Assembly (NCBI RefSeq): GCF_001431045.1 | Contig: NZ_BCLE01000005.1 | Location: 55,638 to 119,637, forward strand | DNA: 64,000 nucleotides | DNA from: Streptococcus orisasini | Lineage (GTDB): Bacteria > Bacillota > Bacilli > Lactobacillales > Streptococcaceae | Reading direction: 5' to 3' | Shown here: positions 18,861 through 28,130 of the stretch, piece by piece | Position numbering within the stretch: the first letter of the stretch is position 1 | How the letters are laid out: each line of letters begins with the position of its first letter | The notes under the pieces: generated by a model | Databases searched by the model: none | Seen by the model: the letters and a program-made list of their open reading frames with translations, nothing else | What the model was told of the DNA's origin: nothing | Made by a program: the position numbers and the translations under genes

Positions 18861-19862
18861 TTATTGATAAAGTCCAATGCTGGCAATCCAGGCTACAATA
18901 ACGCGTGGAACACCATTAAGGAAACGTGAGTAAAGAACGGATGGAACACCGACTTCTACTGTTTCAGCATCGGCTTCTGATAACCCTAGGGCAACAGGAA
19001 TAAAGTCACAACCATTTTGCGTATTGATGGCAAACAGAGCCGGAAGAGCCATTTGCGGCGGAATAGTTCCTTTACCGATTTCAACACCAATAAGCGTTCC
19101 AATAATTTGTGAAATAACAGCACCAGGGCCAAGTAAAGGTGATAAAAATGGAAGTGAGCAGATAAAGCCAATAATGACAAGCCCCCAAATATTACCAGCC
19201 AACGGCACCATAAGATGAGCCAGCCATTTACCAACTCCTGAACCTTGAATAAAACCAATCAGAAGCGATACAAAGGCCATGAAAGGAAGGATGGTGTTTA
19301 TTAGTGTTTGAATAGCATCACGCGCTGCCTGATTAAAGATTGCAACAATTTTACCGGCACCCATGCCAATCCGAGCAATAAAACTTGTTTCAGCACGCTG
19401 CTCCGTGATTTTTTTACTGGTATCATAACTTTCAGTTTTTGCTTTAGAAGTCTGTAGATCCACCTGATTGTCAGGAGATTCAGCAAGAGCTTCTGTAGAA
19501 CTGATTTGTTCAGGACCTACCGCTGATACATAAATATCTTCAGTGATATATTGTGCCAGCGGTCCACTTTTACCAGTTGCCACAATATTAATAGTAGGAA
19601 TGCCTTTTTTAGGATAAATACCGCAGCGCAGTGTTCCGCCGCAATCAACAATAGCTAAAGCTATGTCTTTATCTGGAATAGAGGTTTTAAAACCGTTAAC
19701 AGCTTCCATTCCTGTTAATTCAACAATTTTATCAACAATTTCAGGTTTTTCACCACCACCGGTAATATAGATAAATTTGTGTTTTTCTTCAGTCGGTGTG
19801 ATAATCAAAGGACCACCAAATCCACCATTGCCTTTTACAACTTTAATACTTCTATAAGCCAT
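18861..19862 (-). CDS. PTS glucitol/sorbitol EIIB (EIIBC) component
   Basis: A 333-residue glucitol-family EIIB with C-terminal membrane part. The phosphorylated Cys is in [12 protein letters not shown] (near residue 74). Residues about 185-330 are hydrophobic ([36 protein letters not shown]) and end [20 protein letters not shown]. With the EIIC subunit it takes up sorbitol as sorbitol-6-phosphate. Paralogue at 26316-27341. Confidence 0.93.
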   Translation of the reverse strand: MAYRSIKVVKGNGGFGGPLIITPTEEKHKFIYITGGGEKPEIVDKIVELTGMEAVNGFKTSIPDKDIALAIVDCGGTLRCGIYPKKGIPTINIVATGKSGPLAQYITEDIYVSAVGPEQISSTEALAESPDNQVDLQTSKAKTESYDTSKKITEQRAETSFIARIGMGAGKIVAIFNQAARDAIQTLINTILPFMAFVSLLIGFIQGSGVGKWLAHLMVPLAGNIWGLVIIGFICSLPFLSPLLGPGAVISQIIGTLIGVEIGKGTIPPQMALPALFAINTQNGCDFIPVALGLSEADAETVEVGVPSVLYSRFLNGVPRVIVAWIASIGLYQ

Positions 19863-19938
19863 AGTTTTCTCTCCTTTAATCAGTTAAGTAAGTCCTAGGG
19901 GACTTTCCCTAAACTTCTTAGATACTATCTTCTTTTTA

Positions 19939-20481
19939 TTAATCAAGTGTTTTACTCAGGGTAATGCCTTGCTGTTTGCATACCCAGGCTGTGGTCAGAT
20001 CTGTTACCCAGCCAGAGACAAAATTCATCAACAAGCCAACTAGTAAATAACGAATGGCTAGATCTATTTGACTCAAGCCGAGCGTCTTAATTCCTGATGC
20101 GATTCCCAGCCAGACAAATAATTCACCGGGATTGATATGAGGAAAGACCCCATTTGAAGTATGGCAAAATTGCATTTGAGAGGCAATGTAGCTTGGTTTG
20201 TAATATTCTGGCATGAAGCGTCCCATGCTGATGGCCATTGGATTACCCAACATAAAGGCTGATATGAACGGTAAAATCATATAGCGGCTGATTGGATTTT
20301 TAGCAGACATCTGAGCCAACTTATTAACCTTCTCTTCTCCAAGCAGAGCAATCAGGGCATTCATTGCAACCAAGAGCATCAAAACTACCGGAACAATGCT
20401 GGTCATCCAACTGACAAAATTGTCACCACCTGTCTGGAAAAGTTTCATAAAACCTTCAGCAAATTTTGAAATATAAGACAT
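19939..20481 (-). CDS. PTS glucitol/sorbitol EIIC component
   Basis: A 180-residue membrane permease subunit of the glucitol family (SrlA type) with four to five hydrophobic segments. The conserved NPMAISMGRFMPEYYKPSYIASQMQFCHTSNGVFPHINPGELFVWLGIA region is in short order from residue about 78. Lies between gutM and EIIB in the operon. Confidence 0.93.
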   Translation of the reverse strand: MSYISKFAEGFMKLFQTGGDNFVSWMTSIVPVVLMLLVAMNALIALLGEEKVNKLAQMSAKNPISRYMILPFISAFMLGNPMAISMGRFMPEYYKPSYIASQMQFCHTSNGVFPHINPGELFVWLGIASGIKTLGLSQIDLAIRYLLVGLLMNFVSGWVTDLTTAWVCKQQGITLSKTLD

Positions 20482-20566
20482 AACTATCTCCTTTTTTATC
20501 TATATTAAAAGCTAAGAAAATTTAGTCTAGATTTAAATTTTCTCTGTCTTAAAACCTTTTTCACCT

Positions 20567-21055
20567 TTAAATTTCATGACGATTTTTTAATCTCAATTTA
20601 AAGCGTGATATTAATACTTTAGCGTGCAGTCCAAGATCAATCAGTGGAGCTTGTTTTGGTTCATCCTTATAAACACCTGCTTCTGTTTTCAAAAAAACAG
20701 CTCTCGCATCTTCGATAGCCATGCGCAGCAATTTGTTTTCTTTACGAACCAAGGGATTATAGGTGTCAAAATAGTGAATATCCTCTCCAATATAGTCCGG
20801 CATATCCTTAAATCGAGCAGCCATGGTGACGCCTTGCATCTTTTTAGCATCTAGGACTATGCCTTCTTTATCAATAGCAAACATGACAATAGTACCCGAC
20901 CTAATCCTACCGGATCTACGCCCTATAGCAACACGCCCCTGACGTCTTAACTGGGCATAGATTTTATTAAAATGTTTAAGCTGCTTTAGACCCAACATCA
21001 ATTGAACAGCATAGGCTGCCAGTATAAGCAAGCCAAAACTAACCATAACATCCAT
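20567..21055 (-). CDS. gutM: Glucitol operon activator GutM
   Basis: A 162-residue GutM-family protein: one N-terminal membrane segment (SFGLLILAAYAVQLMLG), then the GRRSGRIRSGTIVMFAID core. In E. coli GutM is an auxiliary activator of the glucitol operon. Its ATG overlaps the gutR stop (TAATG), so translation is coupled. A shorter GutM-like protein is in the second PTS operon. Confidence 0.88.
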   Translation of the reverse strand: MDVMVSFGLLILAAYAVQLMLGLKQLKHFNKIYAQLRRQGRVAIGRRSGRIRSGTIVMFAIDKEGIVLDAKKMQGVTMAARFKDMPDYIGEDIHYFDTYNPLVRKENKLLRMAIEDARAVFLKTEAGVYKDEPKQAPLIDLGLHAKVLISRFKLRLKNRHEI

Positions 21056-22920
21056 TAAAATACTCCTTTTTCTCTGGTAAATGCGATAAAGTCTGCTTCA
21101 TTTTCAATTTTTCTCAAAGCTTCTTTAAGGTCTGTATCACCAGCAATTCGAAAAATGTCATCATACAGCTCTAAAAGTTCTGCTTCTGTTTGACTTTCAA
21201 TTTTAGGCGGAATAGCTACTAAAAAGATAAGTTCTACATTTTCTTCGTCCGTACAATAAGGCTCTTCAGGAACTCCCAGCATTAGCACGGTCTTTTGCAG
21301 CGATTGATTAACAGTATGCGGGAAAGCAATGCCATTACCAAACACCGTTGACTGCTCCTTCTCTCTGTCTAAAATGCGTTTTTCAAAATCGTCATCAACC
21401 AAATCCAAGGCTTTCAGCCGATGGATCATATGTATCAAGTAATCCCGATAACTTGCAGCTTTAGACAATCTCGAAAAAGTTAAAATAACCGTTTTGAGAT
21501 TTTTTTGATGATAGTGATTAACACGCTGCCACTCTTCACGCAGCCACTGGTCGTCAAAGAGATTTTTAATTTGAACAACTGGAGAATTCAGTCGACCCAG
21601 CTTCAAGGGAATGGTCGTAAAAATAGCAAAATAATTATCATTTGTGGCAGGATTAAAATTTTCCTCCGAATATTGAGTTATTTCAATGTCATAGCCAAGT
21701 ACACGCATTAACTGCCGTTTTATCATATGTGCTGTGCCCCGTCCTGTTGTACAGACAACTGCAATCCGACGCTTTTCGCCTTGGGAAACGGTTTCATTTT
21801 CATGCAAAATTAATTCGAAATAAAGCGCCAAGTAACTCAGCTCGGATAACTCAAGCGGATGACCAAAATGCTTCCTTAAATCGTCACCAGCCACCCTTGC
21901 CATCTCAAAGGCTAGAGGATATTTATTTTGAATTTCTCCATGAAAAATATCGTTAGCCTGAACATGAAAGATCAGCCGATTGATAAGAAATTTTAGGTGG
22001 GTCTGAATTTCAGAAAACAAATGCTCTTCATCAAAATTAACCAAGAGTGTCTCTTTAACCCTTTTGACAAGGCTTTGATAAAGTTCCAGCAAGTCCTGCC
22101 TATCTGTAGATTGATAAGTTAAGGCGTCAATGTATTGGGTATTGAGCGGAAAACTCAGAAAATCTTGTTCATATTGGCTGAGTGACACTTGATAAACCAG
22201 CTCAATATGATAAAGCAGCTGCCCCATGATGTCTGAATGAATCAGTCCATTGACATAATAGTCAATTGGAGACAGCAACAGTTTATTTTGCTGAATGCGA
22301 TCAACCGTTATAGAAATGACTTTGGTCAGCAGTTCCTGTGTTTTTCTTGGAATTTTAAAGTCAGCATATAATTGTTCCAAAAAATGATAGGTTTCTTCTT
22401 TTAAAGCATCTGAATTAAAATAAGAATAGACATGGTGAATATAAAAGAGCCGCAAATTCAATTCTGTTCCGACAATTTCCAGACCGCGATTGGGTCTGCC
22501 TGACAGGTGCAAATGATAATTTTCAGCTAGGTTCTTAACACGTTTCAAATCCTTATTAATAGTAGTCCGGCTGACACCAATTTCCTCTGCCAAATCATCA
22601 ATGAGCAAAGGCGAAGCCGCCTGAACCAAACGCTTAATGAGATAAGAAGCTCGTTTGTTTGCCGAATTAAAATCACTTTCTTTACGAAGACTCCCCGCTA
22701 AAATAGTTTCCAAGCGAGCATAATCATAAACTTCTAACAAGAGATTATTTGCTTCCTGCCTGATTTGAACATCACCGTCCAAAACATCATTGAGCTGCTC
22801 AATGCTTGTCAGCAGCGTTTTCATACTGACATTCAGTTCTTTGCGCATAGCTTCCAGAGAAATACTATGCTGAGCAACCAATAGTTCCAAAATATGATAC
22901 CAGCGATTAACTAATGCCAC
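21055..22920 (-). CDS. gutR: PRD-containing transcriptional regulator of the sorbitol operon
   Basis: A 621-residue BglG/LicR-like activator. N-terminal HTH segments (SISLEAMRKELNVSMKTL and PLLIDDLAEEIGVSRTTINKDLKRV) precede two PTS regulation domains (about residues 175-390). An EIIB-like domain has the Cys loop VVCTTGRGTAHM, and a C-terminal EIIA-like domain has its His in FGNGIAFPHTVNQS. It senses PTS phosphorylation to switch on the operon. It is second in the operon after gutD. Confidence 0.92.
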   Translation of the reverse strand: MALVNRWYHILELLVAQHSISLEAMRKELNVSMKTLLTSIEQLNDVLDGDVQIRQEANNLLLEVYDYARLETILAGSLRKESDFNSANKRASYLIKRLVQAASPLLIDDLAEEIGVSRTTINKDLKRVKNLAENYHLHLSGRPNRGLEIVGTELNLRLFYIHHVYSYFNSDALKEETYHFLEQLYADFKIPRKTQELLTKVISITVDRIQQNKLLLSPIDYYVNGLIHSDIMGQLLYHIELVYQVSLSQYEQDFLSFPLNTQYIDALTYQSTDRQDLLELYQSLVKRVKETLLVNFDEEHLFSEIQTHLKFLINRLIFHVQANDIFHGEIQNKYPLAFEMARVAGDDLRKHFGHPLELSELSYLALYFELILHENETVSQGEKRRIAVVCTTGRGTAHMIKRQLMRVLGYDIEITQYSEENFNPATNDNYFAIFTTIPLKLGRLNSPVVQIKNLFDDQWLREEWQRVNHYHQKNLKTVILTFSRLSKAASYRDYLIHMIHRLKALDLVDDDFEKRILDREKEQSTVFGNGIAFPHTVNQSLQKTVLMLGVPEEPYCTDEENVELIFLVAIPPKIESQTEAELLELYDDIFRIAGDTDLKEALRKIENEADFIAFTREKGVF

Positions 22921-22942
22921 TTTTATCGTCCTTTGTATTTAA

Positions 22943-23740
22943 TTAACCGCGCGTTTTACCTCCAGCAACATTTGTTGTAATTCCCGTGATATAACTTGAG
23001 CGATCCGAAATGTAGTAGGCCACCAAATCAGCAACCTCACTCAATCTACCGCTGCGTCCCAAGGGTGTCGTTGTTGTTGACGCGTAACCCGCACGAATAT
23101 CTTCAACTGTTTTTCCTCTAGTATAACCAAGAGCCTCTTCATAAGCAAGTGTCCGCAGACCCGTTGCCTCCATAATACCTGGAGCAATACCAACCACACG
23201 AACATTGTATTTCCCAAGCTCTTTTGCCCATGAACGTGTATAACTGTAAACTGCAGCCTTGGTTCCTGCATAAGCACTTTGTCCTTCAGAACCTTCTAGC
23301 CCTGCTTCTGAAGCCATATTGATAATGACACCTTTTTTCTTATCAACCAAGATTCGGCCAACAGCCTGACTAACCAAATACAGCCCTTTTTGATTAATCA
23401 TCGTTATTTTGTCAAAAACGGCATCATCAAGTTCATACTTGCCATGAGGATCCTTGGGATCTACTAAGAGACGCGGAATATTGATACCTGCATTATTAAC
23501 CAGAGCATCAACTGTTCCAAAATGTTCAACAACAGCAGCTACAGCTTCCTCCACCTGTTGACGCGAGGTGACATCTACTTTCTGGAAAAAAAGATTGTCA
23601 TGTTTGAAGTCATTGTCAGCAATATCAAAGTTAGCAACCTTGACACCTAAATTCAGCAATTCTTCGACAATGGCCCGGCCAATCCCAGATGAAGCCCCTG
23701 TAACAATTACTGTTTTCCCAGCAATATTTAACCAATCCAT
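22943..23740 (-). CDS. gutD: Sorbitol-6-phosphate 2-dehydrogenase (SDR)
   Basis: Oxidises sorbitol-6-phosphate to fructose-6-phosphate with NAD+. Classical short-chain dehydrogenase of 265 residues: cofactor motif TGASSGIG, NNAG, and catalytic YAGTK. The stretch PRLLVDPKDPHGKYELDDAVFDK is typical of streptococcal sorbitol-6-P dehydrogenases. First gene of the operon; a cre site lies about 190 bp upstream. AAAGGAG sits somewhat far (about ten bases) from the ATG. Confidence 0.95.
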   Translation of the reverse strand: MDWLNIAGKTVIVTGASSGIGRAIVEELLNLGVKVANFDIADNDFKHDNLFFQKVDVTSRQQVEEAVAAVVEHFGTVDALVNNAGINIPRLLVDPKDPHGKYELDDAVFDKITMINQKGLYLVSQAVGRILVDKKKGVIINMASEAGLEGSEGQSAYAGTKAAVYSYTRSWAKELGKYNVRVVGIAPGIMEATGLRTLAYEEALGYTRGKTVEDIRAGYASTTTTPLGRSGRLSEVADLVAYYISDRSSYITGITTNVAGGKTRG

Positions 23741-23929
23741 TATTGTTACACTCCTTTACATTTTTTATAGCTCTTTAGTCTATAAATAGAATTCCTACTG
23801 TCAGTCAGCTTGATGTTGTCCACTTTCTTTGACCACTACTGACACTTAGCAAGAATAGCCGTTTTATCAAGTGATAAAGGGTTCTCGATATTGCTATAAA
23901 ACTAAACAACTATATTTTGTATGTTCATT

Positions 23930-23943
23930 ATAAAACGCTTACA
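23930..23943 (-). promoter_or_regulatory. cre site upstream of the sorbitol operon
   Basis: TGTAAGCGTTTTAT on the minus strand fits the catabolite responsive element core TGNAANCGNT. CcpA repression of sorbitol use in the presence of glucose is the expected role. Confidence 0.6.
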
Positions 23944-23997
23944 AAAAATAATTAAGACACACTTTTTTCAGCTGTTAAAAAATTTAGTGTATTAATT

Positions 23998-24031
23998 AAA
24001 AAAACCGATAACCTCTATTAAAGATTACCGG
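23998..24031 (-). terminator. Terminator of the second polyol PTS operon
   Basis: CCGGTAATC pairs with GGTTATCGG (minus strand) and a run of seven T follows. It lies between the YjbQ-family gene and the sorbitol operon promoter region. Confidence 0.8.
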
Positions 24032-24088
24032 ATTAAAATGACATATTATAAAATCTGAAATAATGGCTGTTAAACTGCTTGTTTTACC

Positions 24089-24610
24089 TTATTCTCCGAA
24101 CACCGTCACCTGACACTTACGGGTACGTTCTCTCGTCTTATCATAATCAACAAAGTAGAAATAACCCGTACTGCCTACTCCCAAATCACCATTCGTCACA
24201 TCAACAAGCTGGCTAGAACCAATTAAAGTTGCTTTTAGATGACCATCACCATTCCAAAGTGCTTTGCGATCACCTCCAGGAAGATAGCTTTCAGCATCTG
24301 GCCACGATTCTACCGCTTGATAATGGGCTTCTCCAGGATAAATATAAGTTTGGGCACTAGTGTGATCTGGAATGATTTTTTCAAGAACATTATTCAAATC
24401 AGCCTGAAGAAATTCATCTCCATCTTCTGTATAATCATGGGCAAATTCTTCAAAGAAAACCGCACAGGTTGTATGGGGTGAAATCATTGCCAGCAGGCCA
24501 TTTTCAATCCCGCTTTCTTTAACGATTTCACGCAGCTTATCAGTTATGTTGACATAGGTTGCCTTCCCTGCTGCTGTATCTACAGTAAAGGTTTTTTTAT
24601 ATAGCTTCAT
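24089..24610 (-). CDS. YjbQ/UPF0047-family protein
   Basis: A 173-residue secondary thiamine-phosphate-synthase-like protein. The family motif HTTCAVFFEEFAHD and the late GSSQLVDVTNGDLGVGSTGYFYFVDYD are present. E. coli YjbQ shows weak thiamine phosphate synthase activity in vitro; its physiological role is unclear. Here it is last in an operon with a PTS, aldolase and isomerase, so a role in handling a phosphorylated sugar intermediate is more likely than thiamine synthesis. That is inference. Confidence 0.82.
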   Translation of the reverse strand: MKLYKKTFTVDTAAGKATYVNITDKLREIVKESGIENGLLAMISPHTTCAVFFEEFAHDYTEDGDEFLQADLNNVLEKIIPDHTSAQTYIYPGEAHYQAVESWPDAESYLPGGDRKALWNGDGHLKATLIGSSQLVDVTNGDLGVGSTGYFYFVDYDKTRERTRKCQVTVFGE

Positions 24611-24627
24611 CTGTCTTATCCTCTTAG

Positions 24628-25317
24628 TTACTTACTGGCTTTTTCAGCCGCTTCAATCATATCTCTGAGCATTTGTTTAGGATCTAAAGCTTCTGTAATA
24701 CCGCTGGTACAGCCTGTTCCATCTGCTCCAAGTTTAATTACCTTAAAGACATCATCTGCATTAGAGATCCCTGCTGCCTGCATCACTAAAGTATCTGGTG
24801 ATATCGCTTTGATTGCTTCATTAGTACTTGTCACATAGGCCTCGTCACTTGTATTGCCCGTCCCAATTAACTCGGTCGGCTCACACAGGATAATGTCAGG
24901 TTTTAAAGTAGCAATAGCCCGCGCTTCTTTTAAAGAATTAGCACAAACAATAGTGATGATATCTAATTCATCTGCACGCTCAACAGCCTTAACAATTTCA
25001 TCAAAAGTTACAGGACGTTCAGCATGATTAATAAATGTTGCATCGGCGCCAGCAAATTTTACAGCTTCAGGCAGCACATGCCCCATGCCTCGGCCAGGTT
25101 TAAGACTGTCAATATGCTGCGCTGATACAATAACCTTATCTGTCACGGTTGCTACATGGCTTATGTTTGCAAAGGGACAAGTAACAAACACCGACAGGTC
25201 AGGAAATTTTTCAGCCATTTCTTCAGCGACTATAGCCATTTCTACAATGTCATTTCCATAAAGATAAGATTTTGGATTAAACATGAAAAACGGCGTCTTT
25301 ATCTTAATCTTACTCAT
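24628..25317 (-). CDS. Short, archaeal-type triosephosphate isomerase homologue
   Basis: A TIM-barrel isomerase of 229 residues, shorter than the roughly 250 of bacterial TpiA. Catalytic residues are in place: Asn-Pro-Lys at the N-terminus (FNPKSYLYG), His in NHAERPV, Glu in CEPTELIGTG. CEPTELIGTG and GADGTGCTSGI look like the archaeal form, not the bacterial YEPVWAIGTG. It sits between aldolase and YjbQ genes, so it probably isomerises a pathway-specific ketose/aldose phosphate, or triose phosphate made by the aldolase. Confidence 0.82.
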   Translation of the reverse strand: MSKIKIKTPFFMFNPKSYLYGNDIVEMAIVAEEMAEKFPDLSVFVTCPFANISHVATVTDKVIVSAQHIDSLKPGRGMGHVLPEAVKFAGADATFINHAERPVTFDEIVKAVERADELDIITIVCANSLKEARAIATLKPDIILCEPTELIGTGNTSDEAYVTSTNEAIKAISPDTLVMQAAGISNADDVFKVIKLGADGTGCTSGITEALDPKQMLRDMIEAAEKASK

Positions 25318-25320
25318 TTG

Positions 25321-26160
25321 CTACTCCTTAATTGCTTGGGTTCCAAAAACATCAAAATAGTGATCCAATACTTTTTCCATACCTGCATCTGCTGCCTTCT
25401 TCAAGTCAATATAATTTTGAGGCTTGGCCTCTTTAACAGCCTGATAAGCACCAACTAAGAAATCTGTATAGATATTGATTTTTGTAATACCTTCCCGAGC
25501 ACAGCGGCCTAAATTTTCATCACCTGACGAGGATCCTCCGTGCAATACTAGCGGAACTGATGTAAGGCTTGCAATTTCATGCAGACGCTCAAAATTAATC
25601 TTTGGTTCTCCCTTGTAAACACCGTGTGCTGTTCCGATTGAAATAGCTAAAGAATCAACATTCGTTGCTTCTACAAAGGCAACCACTTTACTTGCTTCTG
25701 TATAAACAGAATCTGTCACTTGATCAGACTCAGAAACATCATTAGCTCCAACATGGCCTAGTTCTGCTTCAACGACAACATTGCGATTATGAGCATAGTC
25801 TACAACTTTTTGTGTAATAGCAATGTTGTCATCAAATGATTTTTGCGAAGCATCAATCATAACTGATGAAAAGCCCAAATCAATAGCCCTTTTAATAAAA
25901 TCAAAATCTTCGCCATGGTCCAGATGTAAAACAATTGGCACCGATACCGATTCGGCGTAAAATTTGCCTATAGCAGCAGCCTCATCCAATGATAAAATGG
26001 AACTATGGGACTGAGCAAAAGCTAATAAAATCGGAAGCCCACGTTTCTCAGCAGTTTTTACAAAAACTCTTGCAGAATTAGAATCAATAAAATTAGCATG
26101 AGGAATGGCATAATGATTATTCTTAGCAACTTCAAACAGGTATTTAGAATCTGTAATCAT
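25321..26160 (-). CDS. Class II ketose-(bis)phosphate aldolase
   Basis: Zinc-dependent aldolase of the Fba/GatY/KbaY family, 279 residues. Metal and substrate residues: His pair in LHLDHGEDFDF, EAELGHVGAND, SIGTAHGVY, and VLHGGSSSG near residue 205. Substrate unknown; the family cleaves ketose 1-phosphates or 1,6-bisphosphates to dihydroxyacetone phosphate plus an aldehyde. ATG at 26160 follows AAGGAG; the five-codon longer TTG form is less likely. The isomerase gene follows 3 bp later. Confidence 0.9.
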   Translation of the reverse strand: MITDSKYLFEVAKNNHYAIPHANFIDSNSARVFVKTAEKRGLPILLAFAQSHSSILSLDEAAAIGKFYAESVSVPIVLHLDHGEDFDFIKRAIDLGFSSVMIDASQKSFDDNIAITQKVVDYAHNRNVVVEAELGHVGANDVSESDQVTDSVYTEASKVVAFVEATNVDSLAISIGTAHGVYKGEPKINFERLHEIASLTSVPLVLHGGSSSGDENLGRCAREGITKINIYTDFLVGAYQAVKEAKPQNYIDLKKAADAGMEKVLDHYFDVFGTQAIKE

Positions 26161-26178
26161 ATCTACTCCTTTCAACTA

Positions 26179-26217
26179 GAGTGGGACAGACAGCCATAAC
26201 TTTTGCTAGTCCCCCAC
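26179..26217 (-). repeat. GAGTGGGAC-type intergenic hairpin repeat
   Basis: GAGTGGGAC at the left and GTCCCCCAC at the right form an imperfect hairpin between the EIIB and aldolase genes. Similar streptococcal boxes occur at 27960-28012 and 63036-63149. Nothing else is visible in this gap. Confidence 0.5.
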
Positions 26218-26315
26218 AAAACGCTGTAACCAATAAGATCAAGCAATACAATCGCAATTCACAGAAATTGTTTCTATAGTCCTAGCCTCCTTTCTTGACA
26301 ATGATTTCTTATAAA

Positions 26316-27341
26316 TTAATACATACCGATACTGAAAACCCAGCCAATAATAACAGCCAGCGCTCCTGTAACAACACGGCTGTAAAGTATAGCTGGCACA
26401 CCAACTTGCACAGTTTCGGGTTTAGCTTCCCCAAGCGACAGTCCAACAGGAATAAAATCACAGCCTGCCTGCGCATTGATCGCAAAAAGTGCTGGCAAGG
26501 CATAAGTTACCGGAATGGTTCCTTTGGCAATCTGTGTTCCTATCAGAACGCCAATAACTTGAGCAATGACTGCTCCAGGGCCGATAACAGGTGATATAAA
26601 AGGAATACTGCAGATAAAAGCAATAACCACAAAACCGATAATAGAACCTGACAGCGGCTCAAGTAAATGTGCAATAACATTTCCAATACCAGTATAATTA
26701 ATAATCCCAATAATCATGCTCATAAAAGCCATGAAGGGAATGATATTTTTTATCAGCATATCTACCGTATCACGGCCTGCCTGATAAAAGACTCCCATAA
26801 CATTTCCGATACCGCGAGAAAATTTGACTAGTAAGCTATCTTTAGCATCTTGATTAGCCTTATGCTCAGCTTTGACTTGAGCATATTTTTCTTTAAAAGC
26901 TTCATCATCCATAAGATCTTGATTTGAATTTTCGTCGCTAGCAGCTGCAGCATCAGCCGCTGGAGAATCAGCTAAGGCAACACATTCTGGTTTAACTCCT
27001 GAAACAAAGTTCTCTTCATTAATATGTTTGGAAAGTGGCCCAGAAGGCGACGACGGTAAAACATCAAGCGTTAAAATGCCCTTCATTGGATAGACTCCAA
27101 TACGAGCTGTCCCGCCACAATCAATAACTGCCGCAGCTATTTCATCATCTGGAATAGCATTTTTAAAACCATCGACGGCTTTTGCCCCTGTTAATTCCGC
27201 TACCTTTTGAGCTACGGGGTGAATGCCTCCGCCAGTAACAGAAACAATCTTATTTTGCTGAGCGGTTGGCCGAATAAACAGACCCTGTCCCCAGCCATTG
27301 TCGCCTTTGTTTACAAAAACTGTTTTGTATTCTTTTGTCAT
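26316..27341 (-). CDS. PTS glucitol-family EIIB (EIIBC) component, second system
   Basis: A 341-residue paralogue of the 18861-19862 protein. Phospho-Cys is in [13 protein letters not shown] (near residue 74); the linker is charged ([18 protein letters not shown]); the C-terminal membrane part ends [19 protein letters not shown]. The linker and N-terminus differ clearly from the sorbitol protein, consistent with another substrate. Confidence 0.92.
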   Translation of the reverse strand: MTKEYKTVFVNKGDNGWGQGLFIRPTAQQNKIVSVTGGGIHPVAQKVAELTGAKAVDGFKNAIPDDEIAAAVIDCGGTARIGVYPMKGILTLDVLPSSPSGPLSKHINEENFVSGVKPECVALADSPAADAAAASDENSNQDLMDDEAFKEKYAQVKAEHKANQDAKDSLLVKFSRGIGNVMGVFYQAGRDTVDMLIKNIIPFMAFMSMIIGIINYTGIGNVIAHLLEPLSGSIIGFVVIAFICSIPFISPVIGPGAVIAQVIGVLIGTQIAKGTIPVTYALPALFAINAQAGCDFIPVGLSLGEAKPETVQVGVPAILYSRVVTGALAVIIGWVFSIGMY

Positions 27342-27382
27342 ATGTCATCCTCTTTCCTATCAATCTTGTTTCCTTATAATCC

Positions 27383-27901
27383 TTAGCTAGCACGCTGCAC
27401 CAAGAATCTCGTAATTCTTTCTGTAACAAGGCCGCGAATAAAGATAACAACAATACCAGCTAGAAAATAGCGGACTGCAAGACCTCCTTGAGAATGCCCC
27501 GCTTCAACAACACCATTGGCAATTCCCAAGAATACAAACAGTTCGCCTGCATTTGCATATGGAAACAAACCTGTGACTGGATGAATCATACTTACTGTTG
27601 CATCGTAAAAAGCAGGTTTTTCTTCTTCTTTTAAAAATTGTCCAAAGGTATAGGCCATTGGATTAGTTAATATGAGACAAGCCAATAAAGGCATTACAGT
27701 ATAGCGTAAAACGGTAAATTTAGCACAGGAGCGGATGAATTTATCAACACGTTCCCGGCCAATTAAGGCAATTAAAGCATTAGTAAAGGTTAAAAGAGCA
27801 ACTAAAAGAGGGACAATTCCTGTCATATAACTAACAAATTGTTTTCCTCCTGCTTGGAACATCCCGATAAAATGTTCACCAAACCATTCAATATAGTTCA
27901 T
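27383..27901 (-). CDS. PTS glucitol-family EIIC component, second system
   Basis: A 172-residue membrane subunit with four or five hydrophobic segments. NPMAYTFGQFLKEEEKP and HPVTGLFPYANAGELFVFLGIANG mark the glucitol family. It replaces the MPEYYKPSYIASQM stretch of the sorbitol permease with a different loop. A near-perfect cre site lies 30 bp upstream of its start. Confidence 0.92.
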   Translation of the reverse strand: MNYIEWFGEHFIGMFQAGGKQFVSYMTGIVPLLVALLTFTNALIALIGRERVDKFIRSCAKFTVLRYTVMPLLACLILTNPMAYTFGQFLKEEEKPAFYDATVSMIHPVTGLFPYANAGELFVFLGIANGVVEAGHSQGGLAVRYFLAGIVVIFIRGLVTERITRFLVQRAS

Positions 27902-27930
27902 ATAAATTCCTTTCTTTCGCTACCACTTCT

Positions 27931-27944
27931 GGTAAGCGCTTGCA
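27931..27944 (-). promoter_or_regulatory. cre site in front of the second EIIC gene
   Basis: TGCAAGCGCTTACC on the minus strand matches the cre core TGNAAGCGCTTNCA except at the last base. Being inside the operon it could act as a CcpA roadblock or control an internal promoter. Confidence 0.65.
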
Positions 27945-27959
27945 TCCTTATTTAAAGAA

Positions 27960-28012
27960 GGGAGTGGGACTCCATCATGATTTCACAGAAATCGGTGTTG
28001 TCTCCACTCTCT
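27960..28012. repeat. GAGTGGGAC-type intergenic hairpin repeat
   Basis: GGAGTGGGAC at the left is mirrored by CTCCACTCTC at the right, with an inner CACAGAAATCGGTG. Lies between the regulator and EIIC genes of the second PTS operon. Confidence 0.45.
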
Positions 28013-28130
28013 AATTTTTAGGTTCTGATCTTAAGGGTTATGTTAAACCACCTAAGCCTCGTATCTTGCCTTTTGAATGATATGATTAAAAGAAATCTAA
28101 GTCTACTTTTGTGCTGACCCTGATTGAAGA

